A stretch of 64,000 nucleotides of DNA from Atherinomorus stipes (lineage: Eukaryota > Chordata > Actinopteri > Atheriniformes > Atherinidae), in the NCBI GenBank assembly GCA_023101725.1, contig JALJCO010013400.1, positions 248,001-312,000 of the forward strand. Reading direction: 5' to 3'. Shown in pieces: positions 44,880 through 56,572 of this stretch (within the stretch, counting starts at the first letter, position 1; the number at the start of each line of letters is the position of its first letter). The notes under the pieces are model-generated. The model was not told the origin of the DNA. It ran no database searches and worked only from the letters and a program-made list of their open reading frames with translations. The translations under genes and the position numbers were made by a program.

Positions 44880-46160
44880 GGGCTATTGACATTAAATTTC
44901 CACCAAATGTTTCTCAAAACATCCTCCAAACGTGTGTATCATACTGTACCACTTTTCAACTTTTTCAGTTTGGGCATTATAGCAAGCAAAAGAATGGTCT
45001 GGCTGTTCTGTTGTTCTGCACAGCTTTGCTTTCTCAATCCAATAGATTGAGAGCACTTTAAAAAAAATGCAGTCGGCCAAAGTGCTAGGGATGTAACGAT
45101 TACCTGTAGAATGATTAATTGCGATAAAATTCCCAACGATTAGTAATACCTTTTCAAATTTTAATTATCGTTAAAACTGTGATTGATTACTGTGCTTTGA
45201 AAAACTCACAGTGATGCTGCTCATTGGCTGGAAAAGCAGCAGCAGTCCCAGTTTGCAACGTTTAATTTATGAAAACATGGCAAAAGGCAACAAAGGCACC
45301 CACGTGGACAGTGCTGAGAATTTACCCCCTTTAAAAAGGACAAAGTCGACTTCTAGACCCATTATGTATGTTTTTAATGATTTTGGGGGGTGATTTCAAT
45401 AATACCGTGATAATAATGATAACCGTGATCAATTTTGTCACAATAACCGTGATAGGAAATTTTCATATTGCTATATCCTTACAAAGTGCTGCACATAAAC
45501 TAACAAATAAAATACAAATTACAGAAATATACAGAAAACATTAACAATAAAAACAATAAGAAACAGTAAAAGGTCAACTGTCAATCAGAGTAAAAACGCC
45601 AAAGGAAAAAAAATGAGTTTTAAAAACAGGAAGTGAATTTGCTTGCCTAATATTCAGCGGAAGCTCATTCCACAGTAGCGGAGCAACCACTGAAGAGGTC
45701 CCCTCTCAGCTTCCTTCTGGTTCTGGGAACAACAAGCAGAGCCTGATCTGTTGACCTCAGAGAGCACAAGGGGAGTAAGAAACAAGCAGATCACACAAGC
45801 ACTGAGAGCCCAAACCATGAAGACATTTGAAAGCAAATCAAAGAATTTTGAAATCAATACGAAAGTGCACAGGGAGCTAGAAGGGACTGAAGAATGGGGG
45901 TTATTTGGTCAAATCTATGTGATCCAGTTAAAAGGCGAGCGGCAGCATTCTGGACCATCTGCAGTTGTGCCAGTGAGGTTTTGTCCGGAGTACAGTGCAC
46001 TGCAATAATCTAAACGAGTTGTGATGAAAGCATGAATTAAGATTTTAAAGTTATGCCGACATAAAACCGGTTTAACTTTGAAAAGTTGCAGCAGCTTAAA
46101 AAAAGCTGGACGTCACAACAGCACCGATTTGGGCATCCAGTTTCAGAGCAGAGTCCATCT
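44880..46160 (-). repeat. LINE-associated dispersed repeat, interrupted by a hAT
   Basis: CAAAGTGCTGCAC, GAAGCTCATTCCACAG, GAGAGCCCAAACCATGAAGAC, GCGAGCGGCAGCATTCTGGACC and GTGCACTGCAATAATCTAAA match the order of a common fish repeat attached to LINE 3' regions, here in reverse. A related fragment is at 60454-60712. The hAT element at 45086-45481 sits inside the CAAAGTGCTGCAC segment. Confidence 0.55.
45086..45481. mobile_element. hAT MITE with perfect 8-bp TSD (CAAAGTGC)
   Basis: A 396-bp element starting TAGGGATGTAACGATTA and ending CTATATCCTTA. CAAAGTGC occurs exactly at 45078-45085 and 45482-45489. The interior has AACCGTGATAAT repeats near the right end. No transposase is encoded. Confidence 0.87.
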
Positions 46161-46387
46161 TTTCCCAAGCTTCTTTCTTTACTTCTCAAGCTTAATGGAT
46201 ATAAAAGCCTGCTTTCAAAATTTGAGTTTTCTTTATTTTGGATATTGCTAACTTACATGTTAATATTGGATCAGAAAATGGGAAATAATTGAATGAAAAG
46301 TAAGGAAGAAAGAGAAGAAGGGAGTAAAGAGAAGAAAAAAGGAGATGGATAAAACAGAAAACTGTAACAACTTTTCAAACAATTACA
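46161..46387. repeat. Purine-rich low-complexity stretch
   Basis: A GA-rich segment at 46296-46350 lies in otherwise unremarkable sequence. Confidence 0.5.
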
Positions 46388-46600
46388 GTATAATGATAGT
46401 TTTTACTTTTATTAATCCCAACTGGGAAATTCATCTCTGCATTTAGCCCATCTCTAGATTCACCAGAGTGGGTTGCCAATCACAGCGTCCGGGGAGCAGT
46501 TGGTGGGGGGGTAAGGACCTTGCTTAAGGGCCCATAGTGATTCACATGTGCCATATCGGGGACTCGAACCCACACACTAACAAGTCCTGGGTCACACTGC
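46388..46600 (-). repeat. tRNA-headed SINE
   Basis: On the minus strand: GTGGGTTCGAGTCCCCGAT (B box), GGGCCCTTAAGCAAGGTCC, CTGCTCCCCGGACGC and the tail TTGGGATTAATAAAAGTA. It is the same family as 20205-20398 and better preserved. Confidence 0.75.
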
Positions 46601-46750
46601 TGGGTTAAAAAGGGACCAACTACTTTCTGGGTTTTTTCAACCCAGATATTTAGGTTGTTGCCCCAACTTCTGGGTTAAAATAACCCAACATCGTAGTCAA
46701 TATAACCCAACTTCTGGGTTGGTCCCTTTTCAAGAGTTTTTAGTGCGCAG
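46586..46750. mobile_element. Short hairpin MITE with CTGGGTTAAAA repeats
   Basis: AAAAGGGACCAAC near the left and GTTGGTCCCTTTTC near the right are inverted. Several CTGGGTTAAAA/AACCCA blocks lie between them. CCTG...CAC at both ends forms an outer imperfect inverted repeat. It is about 165 bp. Confidence 0.62.
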
Positions 46751-46758
46751 GTTGACAC

Positions 46759-47548
46759 TAGGGCTGTGCGATATACTGATATGATATTGTGATATGATAT
46801 TTACATGAAAGAGATATGATATTTACACATATCATTATATTGTGGTATTGTGCAAATTTTTTTGCTTTATTTTTTTGTAATGACCCAGCTGCACCTTGAC
46901 TGACTACAAAGGGGTCACCTGATTAGTTAATAAAGGTGGGGAAAAAATATCAACCACACTGAAATATTGTGATATATTCATATGCGATACCATATCTATA
47001 ATTAAAACGCAGTATCGATCAAGTTTACTAATGAAATCTCGCGAGATATCATCGTTTTGTTTCGAAATCTCATGAGATGTCACGAAATACCGTGGGATTT
47101 CATAACACTGTATTTTGTAAAAATCTCAAGAGATTTTGTAACAAAACGATGAGATTTCATTCATAACATAGATCAGTACCGCGTTTTTAGATATAGATAT
47201 GGTATCAGCACATGAAAATATCACAATATTTCAGAGTATCAATATTTTTTTTCCCACACCTATCATTTAAACTGTCTAGAAGACAGTTCCTCCCCAAGAC
47301 TTTTACAAAGAAATCATAAAAAAAACAGCCAACTATCTTAAACATTTCTAACCAGTGTTTTGTCAGTCCCATCACTGCAGGGGAGCGATACCTTTATGCT
47401 AAACATGTTTCAATACTAAAAATTAGGTGCTTGATATGAAATGAAACTTCCAGACAAATTAGGGTAAGAAATACCGGTATATATTGTGTATTGTCATATA
47501 AAATAAATACATCGGTATATGATATTTGGTCCATATCGCCCAGCCCTA
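46759..47548. mobile_element. hAT element with nested inverted-repeat core
   Basis: Ends TAGGGCTGTGCGATAT and ATATCGCCCAGCCCTA. TSD GTTGACAC (46751-46758) and GTTGACAG (47549-47556) differ at one base. It is 790 bp with no transposase. The core 46935-47260 is itself a long inverted repeat and probably a nested element. Confidence 0.87.
46935..47260. mobile_element. Inverted-repeat element nested in the hAT
   Basis: The arms 46935-47070 and 47112-47260 pair over most of their length. Examples are GAAATATTGTGATAT against ATATCACAATATTTC, ATACCATATCTATA against TATAGATATGGTAT, and ATCGTTTTGTT against AACAAAACGAT. The loop and arms hold many AATCTCNNGAGATT mini-palindromes. Confidence 0.75.
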
Positions 47549-47556
47549 GTTGACAG

Positions 47557-48226
47557 AGAGAGAGAGTAAAAAAAGGCAGCCTCTGTAAGAAAACCAAGCA
47601 GACTCATCGACAGTAGCTGTAGGAAGACAAACTGAAAATTCTAAGTTAATAACACCAGCAACAAGAATATGGAAACATTAATGATGCTATTGTCGTTTTA
47701 AATAAACGTGACACAGCAAGTGTGTACAAGTGCATTAGTGAATGTGCGTGATAAACGTTGTGTTCTATACTTATTTTACTCACTATAATGTTTTTTGAAT
47801 ATTTAAAAAAGAGAAAAAACACACTTAAAAAAAAGAAAAAACAAACAAAAAAAGAGCTTTTTACAATGTTGAATTTCCCTTCTGGGATAAATAAAGAATT
47901 TTTCATTTAATTTCATTTCATTCTTAAAAAGCCTTTTGGGAGTATCTGGTCATCTTTTAAAGGTGTTACTCTTTACACTGACAGAAATTTTGAACAGGTG
48001 TGCCCAAACCTTTACACACAGCTATATTACTCTTCAACCTATAACAGCTACTATAACTTTTTCAGTTGTTTTAAGGGTGGGGGGGTCATTTTAGGTCTTT
48101 TCACTTATTTGCAGTCAAGTGTTTCTTTCCTTATTTGTCTTTGGCAGAATATTTCTCTCTCTTCTCAACCATGAGATTACCTGAGGAGACAGCAAGCTTT
48201 CAGTGTGACACAATAATACACCCCCC
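47557..48226. other. No gene recognised
   Basis: AT-rich sequence with A-runs near 47827 and 47848. Confidence 0.4.
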
Positions 48227-48227
48227 A

Positions 48228-48236
48228 CAACCCCCC

Positions 48237-48298
<62 letters not shown>
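48228..48298. repeat. Poly-C / (CA)n compound microsatellite
   Basis: A C-run of about 23 (48231-48253) is followed by about 22 CA dinucleotides. Confidence 0.95.
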
Positions 48299-48302
<4 letters not shown>

Positions 48303-50045
48303 AGAAAGCATGCATGCCACCTGAATCCACTTGAATGAGCACATGTACATGGATGAAGATTAAAGCCCCGCACACATGAAGAGGCGAGCAGTTGTTGCAG
48401 TCAGCAGGGACACTTAGTTGAGTAGCGCTCATTTAGATGGAATGGCTATTTCACCGCATACCTGCATGTGTGTGGATGTTTTCAGAGCTTTGGGAATAAG
48501 ACACTATTACCTGAACGAGTCCAAGAGAGGCTCCGTAAATATTGACAGAAAGAGAGTCAGAGATGAGCAGGAGATATGAACCCTGGGGGGCTGTGTATTG
48601 ATAATTTGATGGTTTCACTGGGAGAGAAGATTGGATTCAGAGAAAGAGAGAGACAGAGGAAGAGGGGTGGAGATTGGAGATAGAGGAAGAGAGAAAGAGG
48701 AGGGATTTGAACCCTAACTGTTGCCATGGCAGCGTTTGGCTGTAAGGAGCAAATGTCGTCGGCTGAAAACAATTACTGCAGAAAACGAAGCAGAGAGTTG
48801 CGTCTAATCGCCGTCAGCGTGGCTTCAACAAAAGGGGATTTTCATGAAAGGCACAACCTTTAACAGAAAAAATAATTAACTTTTCTTAATTTTAAATTAG
48901 CTTTCTTAACCAGTCAACTGCAAGAAGAGGTGCTCCAGCAGGACTTGAGGGCATCTGTGGGCTGCTGTGTTTACGTGTCTTTTTGAAAAAGAGGAAATGA
49001 AAGTTCTCAGAAGGAAAGGAGGAAAATTATGAGTTTCAGCCCCATGAGGGAGTTTCATCACACCGATGCAAACAGGAAAGGTCACAGGTGCAAATAGAAA
49101 CAGTAATTATCCACATGCTTTAGCAACTTCGACACCGATGCAATCAGTTTCTTTCCAATCAATTATTAAACCTGTTGTCTTGATTAATTCCTTACCTGAC
49201 CACTCAGTAAACATTGCTCTCCTGTGGCTGAATCATCTTTAGTGAATCTATTAATTGTGCCACATGGGATTTCTCTTTTTCCAGAAGATGTTTGCTCATA
49301 AATTGCATTTTGGTGCCATAAAAATGGCCAGATATTACAGGCACAATCATCTACATTCAAAACTGGATTGTTGTAATTCCACTCACAAACACAGCGCTTT
49401 ATTAGAAAATGTAAAATACTCAGATACAATGCAAAAAGTAGGTGTCTTAATAAACCCTCAGTAGTTGCAACCGTAACAAAGCTGTCTTCATGTTCTCATG
49501 CTTAAGGACAAGTTCACACAGTTTCTCTTCTCACCAGTAGCTGAACTCACGGACACAAGCTGACATTCAGCACAAGAGTAACTTCACAATTTTAACATTG
49601 TTCTTTACGGTTTGGGACCCTCAAATGGCAAACATATATTTCACATGCGTTTTGGGACCTGGCCATTTATGAAGACTGTGCAACAGTATTTTACACCTAC
49701 TTTAAGCAGTGAATGTGAGACCAGGGACACTGCCAGTCCAAAAAGAAGGGGAAAAAAAGAAAAGAAAAAGAGGAATCACACACTTATATTTTGTTGTATC
49801 ACCTTTAGCTTTAATTACAGCAGCATGTAATGAACGATTCTTTCATGTATTCTCCATTTGTAAATGGCTCTGCTATCTCTTTAAGTGGTAACAAAACCTG
49901 CAGTAATTGAGTTTGGGGACTTAATCTACATATTTAAAGTACGTTTGTTCAGTTTCCCACAGAACTTCTGAAATCACTTTTTTGATCATCTGCTTGGTAC
50001 TTTTTCAGCAAATGCTGTTTGTTCAGTAGACGTCTTTCAGTGTTG

Positions 50046-50080
<35 letters not shown>

Positions 50081-50449
50081 AATTTCTTGGCACAAACAAG
50101 CATATGGGTGAGCCAGCATCACTGGCAATTAGTGCAAATGAATCTGTCCGCATGGAATTACTCTACTTTCCTCTCAACCCGAGGAGGAAGGGTTGGAGAG
50201 CCAGATGTGGCTTAAGAGCCTCAGGTTGCAGACTCCTGGTTTAACCAATTGCCAATCACAATCATATAAAAAACATTTCTAACCACAATTCCTCCTGGAA
50301 GAAGATGGTTCCCCACAACCTTTTTTAATAATGCCCTGGACAGTTCTTAGGCCAGCTTTGATTGTTTCAGCAATTTAAGATGTTTTCTTCAATGGATGGC
50401 AATACTTTGACCCCTTCTGAAATAGATTAACATCTTCTCTCATGGTTGT
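48299..50449. other. No gene recognised; simple repeats
   Basis: A GA-rich tract (48640-48705) and a T-run of about 30 (50048-50077) are the only clear features. Open frames such as 49184-49429 and 49612-49830 lack any family resemblance. Confidence 0.4.
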
Positions 50450-50929
50450 TTAAAGGATAACTCTTTTTTTTCAGCTTGATGACATGCCTAGCTTTGTGCG
50501 GCTGAAAACACACAAGCATCTGAAAGCGTCTCCTTTCCTGGCAGTCCCCAGTTGTTCCACTGGAAACGGGGGGGTACAGACCCGATTTTCAGATGTTTGT
50601 GTGTTTTAAGACGCACAATGTTAAGCACGTCAGTAAACGCTAGCTGGCTAATGCTAGCATGCTGTGAAGTGCCGGTGTTGTGCCCCACCGGGGACAAACA
50701 AACGTGTGTTTTATTATAAAGTCCGGCCCTTCACCGCGGCGAATCGATCGCTTTGATCCAGCTTTTGATCCAGTATCACTTCAGTCTAGAATGAAAACTT
50801 AAGTATGTTTGGAGTTTATCCGATTTAAACAGTATAACAGAGCAGGAATGGCTGATGTTAACATGGCCCGGAAGAGGAAGTGCCCAAATACCGGGAAGTT
50901 CCGGTAAGCGTGATAATCCCCTATGAAAT
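50450..50929. mobile_element. Partial copy of the 57856-58947 hairpin element
   Basis: From CAGCTTGATGACATGCC (50474) onward it is collinear with 58502-58947, ending CCGGTAAGCGTGATAATCCC and TA. It starts next to TTAAAGGATAACTC (50450), which may be an end of a TTAA element. The left half of the hairpin is missing. Confidence 0.7.
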
Positions 50930-51880
50930 TGTATCCTAATGGACTATCCATATCAGCAGTTGAGAAAATTCTGTTTAAAAAAGATTCAGAAAAGATTACT
51001 AAAAAAATTTATAAAATCTTGGTAATACCCAATGTTTCTCTCACAGCTCGAGTAAGATCGACTTGGGAAAAGGATTTTAGCACAACTATATCCGATGAGG
51101 AATGGAGTGCAGTTTGGAGGGGTTCACCATGTTATCTATCTACTAACGGGGCAAGAGAATTACAATTCAAAATTATACATCAGCTTCAAATCACTCCTAT
51201 GAAACGCAACAAATTCAACCCCACATTCTCTAAACTCTGTAATAAATGTAAAATTCATGATGGGTCTTATTTGCATTGCATCTATGCATGTCCATTTATT
51301 GTTGATTTCTGGAGTAAGATATGTGTAGAGTTGGAAGATATTTTTGACAAGAAGCTATCCTTGAACCCCATTTTTTGTATTCTTGGCATAAATCACTAAA
51401 ACTTGAGGTATCTTCAATGAAGCTACTCCAAGTGTTACTCTTTTGTGCCAGAAGATGTATTCTTTTACTGTGGATACAAGATGCTGCACCTTTGTTCCTT
51501 CTGAAGCAATGGTATTCTGGTCAAAGGCAAGCCATACAATTTTTTGAGGATGTGGACTCCATTTCTGAAATATATTGGACAAGATAAGACACAACTTCTC
51601 CATAAAGGTTTATATGGTGTAGCATGGGAGGAAATGAAGTAACGAAACAAACGTACAATAGTGCTTATTTTATGATGATCTTGATCCCTTTTTCTGAGAA
51701 GCTGTGGTAATGCCTCCCTTCCCTTTTTTTTTTCTTTTTCTTTTCTGTATGTAGGTACAGTAAATGTATGTGTGTGTATACAGTATGTACGTATATGTGT
51801 ATGTGTGTGTATGTATGTATATATATGTATGTATGTATGTATATATATGTATGTATGTGTATATATATATATATACTGTA

Positions 51881-51943
<63 letters not shown>

Positions 51944-52153
51944 TTATCCCCCCCCCCCCTTTTTTTTTTTCTATGCCTTTTTGGAAGGGGTTCAAAGGGA
52001 GGGAGGGGAGGAGGTAAGGGGAAATAGTGGAGATGGGAAGAAATTTTAAAAAAAGAGTGGGGTGAGAAGCTATGTATACATGTCTATGAAAATTATAAAG
52101 ATGTACTTACTGTAATGGTGTCCTCCCCCATAAATAAACAATTAAAAAAAAAA
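50930..52153 (+). pseudogene. L1-like LINE, 5'-truncated 3' end
   Basis: The open part (to 51399) matches the C-terminal region of fish L1-type ORF2. In order it shows TWEKDFSTTISDEEWSAVW, ARELQFKIIHQLQITPMK, a zinc-knuckle-like CNKCKIHDGSYLHCIYACP (CxxC...HxxxC) and LNPIFCILGI. After a frame change, FCARRCILLLWIQDAAP and a later EIYWTR continue the tail (to about 51587). ORF2 supplies endonuclease and reverse transcriptase, but both domains are lost by 5' truncation. The 3' region contains a TATG/TA microsatellite, a C-run, GA-rich sequence and a terminal A-run near 52141-52153. It abuts the terminus of the hairpin element at 50929, so the truncation point lies exactly there. Confidence 0.82.
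51764..51959. repeat. (TATG)n/(TA)n microsatellite and C-run
   Basis: Tetranucleotide TATG and dinucleotide TA repeats end at 51939 and are followed by a C-run at 51948-51959. They lie inside the LINE 3' region. Confidence 0.93.
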
Positions 52154-52179
52154 GATTTAAAACAAAGAAATAAAAACAA

Positions 52180-52569
52180 AAAGAGAACACGTGATCTTGT
52201 CTGCCGAAGCTTCCGTCGTGTCGCGAACTGTAATGGACGCACTTCGCGGCAGCTACCTATAGTACTGTTTAAGCTAGGAATATACTAAATGATGTGGTTT
52301 CCAGTAAATTATGGAGGCTACCCACTCAGGACACTTGGATTATATTGGACGAGCATTATGGAGGAATATTGCCAAGTTTTTGTGGACATTTATGGACTTT
52401 TTGGAGCCGGCACCGATGAACTTCATTACATGAAAGTTGGGGGAAAACAAAAACTTGTCCGATCTCCGGCTGCATTTGGGATATTAAAAAAGTGCTCCAG
52501 AGTCTTGCTCAGCATGAAGGGGAGTGGAAAATGAATGCACATCATTCTGTGGGTGTACTATTCCTTTAA
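52180..52569 (-). mobile_element. TTAA-bounded MITE, right part
   Basis: Ends GGGTGTACTATTCCTTTAA at TTAA 52566-52569. In reverse this is TTAAAGGAATAGTACACCC, a common fish TTAA-element terminus. The rest extends left to the LINE insertion. The TTAAAGGATAACTC at 50450 might be the other end, but this is uncertain. Confidence 0.62.
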
Positions 52570-53869
52570 CATGATTTGTTTATTTAATGAAGTATGTCAG
52601 GTTGTAAAAGGGTTGGCTGCCTTGTGATCACAGGGAGGTGCAGATGATTGATTTCACTGAACACAGGCAGCATCACTGTAGATCAGCCTGCCATTGATCC
52701 CATGCAGGATAAACACTTCCCATTATACTCAAAATTGTGAGCTTCTTCGTCAGCATTGAACTGATTTTTCAGCTGCTGCAGAAAAGCAGTAAATCAGATA
52801 AATGTGCATTTAACTCGAGTTTTACAAGCCTATCTGAGATTGACTAAAGCTTTTAAAATCAGTTCAGCCAGAGATGTGACTGTAACACGTTTGGCACATT
52901 TTACTGTGTCAGCAGAGACAGACAATATTTTTCCTTCCTGCAGTTTTATAAGATGTAATTACTTAGCTAACCGTGGGTGGAACACACCTGCTAAGTTTCT
53001 TTTATTTTCAGTTTTAAGTCCATCATCAGTTATAGTTTTAATGATTACCTTCTCGGTGCTTTTCCCCACCCACCAGTCAACAGGATGGTCTGTATGTCGT
53101 TTCACATCAGCAGCTTCTCTGCTAATGAGCTGCTGCTGTGATTGTCAGCCGGAGCGCCGGCTGAAGAGTTGCAGGAAGTTCGAGCTGAGTGGTCGATTTC
53201 AGGCGGGTTGACACTGACTCTGCAACAAAATCTGAAATGTTTAGACAAGGGCTTTGTTTCTTTCTTTTTTTTGTCTTTTCATCACTGAAGACTCTGGGGA
53301 GTTAGAATAATTTGATGATTAAGCTTTTTATTAAAGTTCCAAGTAAGGGCTGCAAAAAAGGTCATTTTTAGTTTCTGATAAGCTTTTTATTTATTTTATT
53401 ATTCATTTATAGAAATACATTTGTTTATTTTGGGTGTGTAAACTATTTTAAAAGTATGATGATGATGATCAGATCCCAACAAAGATATTTAATAGAGATT
53501 AAGTTCTATGAAAAACCTTTTTAAAATCATTTTTAAAAATTCTTTTATCCTTTAAATAGGTTGTTTTTCATGTATTTTCTGTGGGTAATCATTAACATGT
53601 TCATGTATAGTTTCCAGATTTGTCAAGGGGAAAGTATATTACATAAAATTTCTCCTTCTTGTTTTATTTGTGTGGTAGAATTATACATGCTAGTAAACTT
53701 GATTTTGTGACACAGAAACAGAAACAGATCAAACTGCAACTTCCAAGCTGCTGAACATGCAGCTTCAGGAATACTTAGGAAGCTGTTTAACATAAGTCAT
53801 TTTTCACAGCTTCTACACGACAAGAACAACAGAGCATGTTCAGCAAGAGGTTTCTCCAAGTCCACCATA
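52570..53869. other. No gene recognised
   Basis: A 135-codon open frame (52804-53211) has no domain, signal or splice support. The rest is AT-rich unique sequence. Confidence 0.4.
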
Positions 53870-54446
53870 TTAAAGGCGCTATAGAAGATGTTTTGGCGTT
53901 CAGAAACCAGATACTGTTAGCGAGTTTTTGAATAATGCGCATGCGCAAGACCTGCCTGCTGGATTCACAGCTCCCTCCTCCGGCCACAGAATAACGTGCA
54001 CGAGCCACTCCGGTGTTTAGCAGACAGCAGGTACAGATTCTCCATCATGTCACAAATGCAAGTAACTAAACTGAATGTTTGTCTGAATGTTGCTAACTGC
54101 TAGCAGAATGATGTTAGCTACCTGCTGTTAACGTCAGACGAGTGCACGCGGCTTCCAGGTCACAGCATTACTCTCGCCAGTCTATCACTCATTTATCAGT
54201 CTCGCCTATTACCTGTTCTTCCGACGGTAGTACAAGTGATTGACGAGCCAGAAGACAAATGAAAAAGTTACGTAATGCAGAGATGATTGGCGGATGTTTT
54301 TTCAGCCCCATTACTTTCACAGCTGATGCATAATAATATTTATATATTTAAAGCTTTTAATTAATCATAGCATATGGAGTAGTGAACCCAATTTTACTGA
54401 ATATTGCAAAAATTGTTGAAAGAAACATCTTCTATAACGCCTTTAA
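53870..54446. mobile_element. TTAA-bounded MITE with GGCG-TATAGAAGATGTTT ends
   Basis: Near-perfect 24-bp inverted termini, TTAAAGGCGCTATAGAAGAT and ATCTTCTATAACGCCTTTAA, are bounded by TTAA at 53870-53873 and 54443-54446. The element is 577 bp and encodes no transposase. The interior has ATGCGCATGCGCA near 53937. Confidence 0.85.
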
Positions 54447-55552
54447 GGAAAGATAAAGGAGTTGTTCCAGCCTGTTACAGTTCTACTGCTGTTGCTGTAA
54501 ATTAAACCTAATTTCCATCAAGTTGGACAGGTTTTTTGTTTACTTTTCTATTCTATTCTATTCTATTCTATTCTAAGAACAGTCACAAGTACAGAGAAAT
54601 AGACTCTGTGTATTCTCTAACCAATCCCTGCCCCCCCCCCCCCTCCCTTTTTTTTGTGAAATAAATATTGACAAATTTAAAGTTTTATAGACAACGTTGT
54701 GAGCTACTTAAATGACTCCAAGTTCAGTTTTACATTAAGTTTTGGATCTTTTTCTTTAAGGACTGATGTTTTACTGCTACAGCACAACACCAAGTGGTTT
54801 TCTAAGGTTGATTTATTGGACATTTAAAGCTTTGTTGATGTCAGATTTAATGCCAAAATATTTTTGTTATCTGCTTTGATCTGAATGTTTCCAGTACGCA
54901 GTACTCTTGCTCTACACTGACATGAAAAAGGCATTTTGAGTATTTTTAGTAGAAATTTGTTTTAAGATGGTCACGTCTTGTTGTTCATGAGTCGGGGTGG
55001 GGGGGGCAGAACAACCAGTAGGGGGGCACAGACTGTGTTCAAGATGTCAACACTGATATACATATATGATGTACAGTAAATGCTTTACATGAGTTTGCAA
55101 TCAACCAACACAGCAAAGCAGTTCCAGTTACACATTATGCAAATTTAAAAAAAAATATACATGCATAAGTGTACTGTGCATCCAAACTGAAAAAAAAAAG
55201 GGGGGGGGGGGGGGGGCGACATGCAGGCCACGTCGTCTTCCTTCCATCACCTTCTCCATCTCTCTCTCATAGGCTACAATGCATACATATAAAAATATGA
55301 ATGCTGACTCTTAATTTGACAAATTCAGACAGGCCTAAACCTAAACATTCCACATTTTGCGTATCAATGAGGCCTGGCACCATGAAGTAAACTGAATGTT
55401 TCAAGACGTTTGCCTTGAGAAGCGTTGCAAGCGGCAACTGTTGTTGTTGACCCTCCTTTCTGAACTTTCCTACATCCCTTTTCTGTCTGTGATCTTATTT
55501 CAGCTTCATAGTAGCTTGCTCTAACTGAAAAATGCTAGTTTCATAGTGCTCA
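54447..55552. other. No gene recognised; simple repeats
   Basis: A (TTCTA)6 repeat lies at 54546-54575, a C-run near 54632-54643 and a G-run at 55200-55216. No exon is supported. Confidence 0.5.
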
Positions 55553-56186
55553 CTGGGTATGTTTACAAGGAGACTTTTTCCCTTTCAGAATGAAATCATT
55601 CTGATTGAGGATTTTAGGGCAGCTGTTTACATGGGAACTAATTCATCCCGATCTGGCATGTACATGCGCCAACATTTATTCAGAATAATCCTGTCTGACA
55701 TGCGCAGAATGATGTTACATCACGTTATTTAATAAAGACGGAGGTATAAAAACTGATTGTCACGGTTGTTGTGGTTTCTGCAGGACTTTAATCCAGCAGC
55801 AGCTGATACTCATGCACTCCTACTGCAGGCAACCAAGAGAAAAGGCGTAGAGACAGCGTTTGAGTAAAAAACAAACTTTCTGTTGCTGTCCAGGGAATGA
55901 CGTTGTTCACAGCCATCTGTCAAAGTGAGGGAACGTCACTCGTTGCACGTTGACGTCTTGTCGAAGCATGCGCTGTAAGAGCGCAACCTCACAACTTTCT
56001 GATTCAGCGTTTACATGACACCCCGTTCCGTTTGGGGAAAGGAATATTCTACCCCCCTGAAACCGAATTAAAATTCATTCGGTTCAGCACTTTTCATTCG
56101 GAAAGAGGTGTTTACATGGATCATTTTAATTCCGAAAGAGCTTTTAAACCGAAAGCAATCGGTTTGGGTCCATGTATGCCCAGCTA
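55553..56186. mobile_element. MITE with GGGTATGTTTACAAGGA-type ends
   Basis: Left TGGGTATGTTTACAAGGAG and right (reversed) CTGGGCATACATGGACCC form imperfect inverted repeats, with further internal GTTTACATG blocks and paired TTTCAGAATGAAATCATTCT. It resembles the 12850-13653 family in using TGTTTACATGG ends but is not collinear with it. Confidence 0.6.
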
Positions 56187-56572
56187 CTGACTGCTCTGTC
56201 TTGACAAAATGACAACAGTTCAAAAGTAGGTCACAGGCCAATCACTGACCCAATGAGCAAAGCCTTTGTCTTCACAGGTGATGCAAATATTACCAAAAAC
56301 TGTGTTTTTTAAATTCTATTTTTCATGCCATTTACCAACAATGGTTTTGTTCAATAAGATACAGTAAATTTAAATAAAGTACAGTTTGGCACAAATGCTT
56401 GGCCTGCTTGTGGGTGAGTGGAGAGGGGCACAATAACTCATTTGGGGGTGAGCATGGTCCCCCATGATGCCGACATTGTTGGGCAGTAAAAAAGGTATAC
56501 GGTAGAAACAATATACTATAATTGTCCGTCGATAGAGATTTTGCCCATAGCAATCAACCATGATTGCCCATG
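56187..56572. other. No feature recognised
   Basis: Unique sequence between two elements. Confidence 0.4.

Noticed and set aside
48135..48432. Open frames with Pro/His or Cys/Val runs
   Set aside because: Translations of the poly-C/(CA)n tract.
51465..52049. Long Tyr/Ile/Val-repeat open frames
   Set aside because: They are translations of the TATG/TA microsatellite and adjoining C-run.
52804..53211. 135-codon open frame on the plus strand
   Set aside because: No motif or splice evidence, and its Ser/Cys-rich translation resembles no family known to me.
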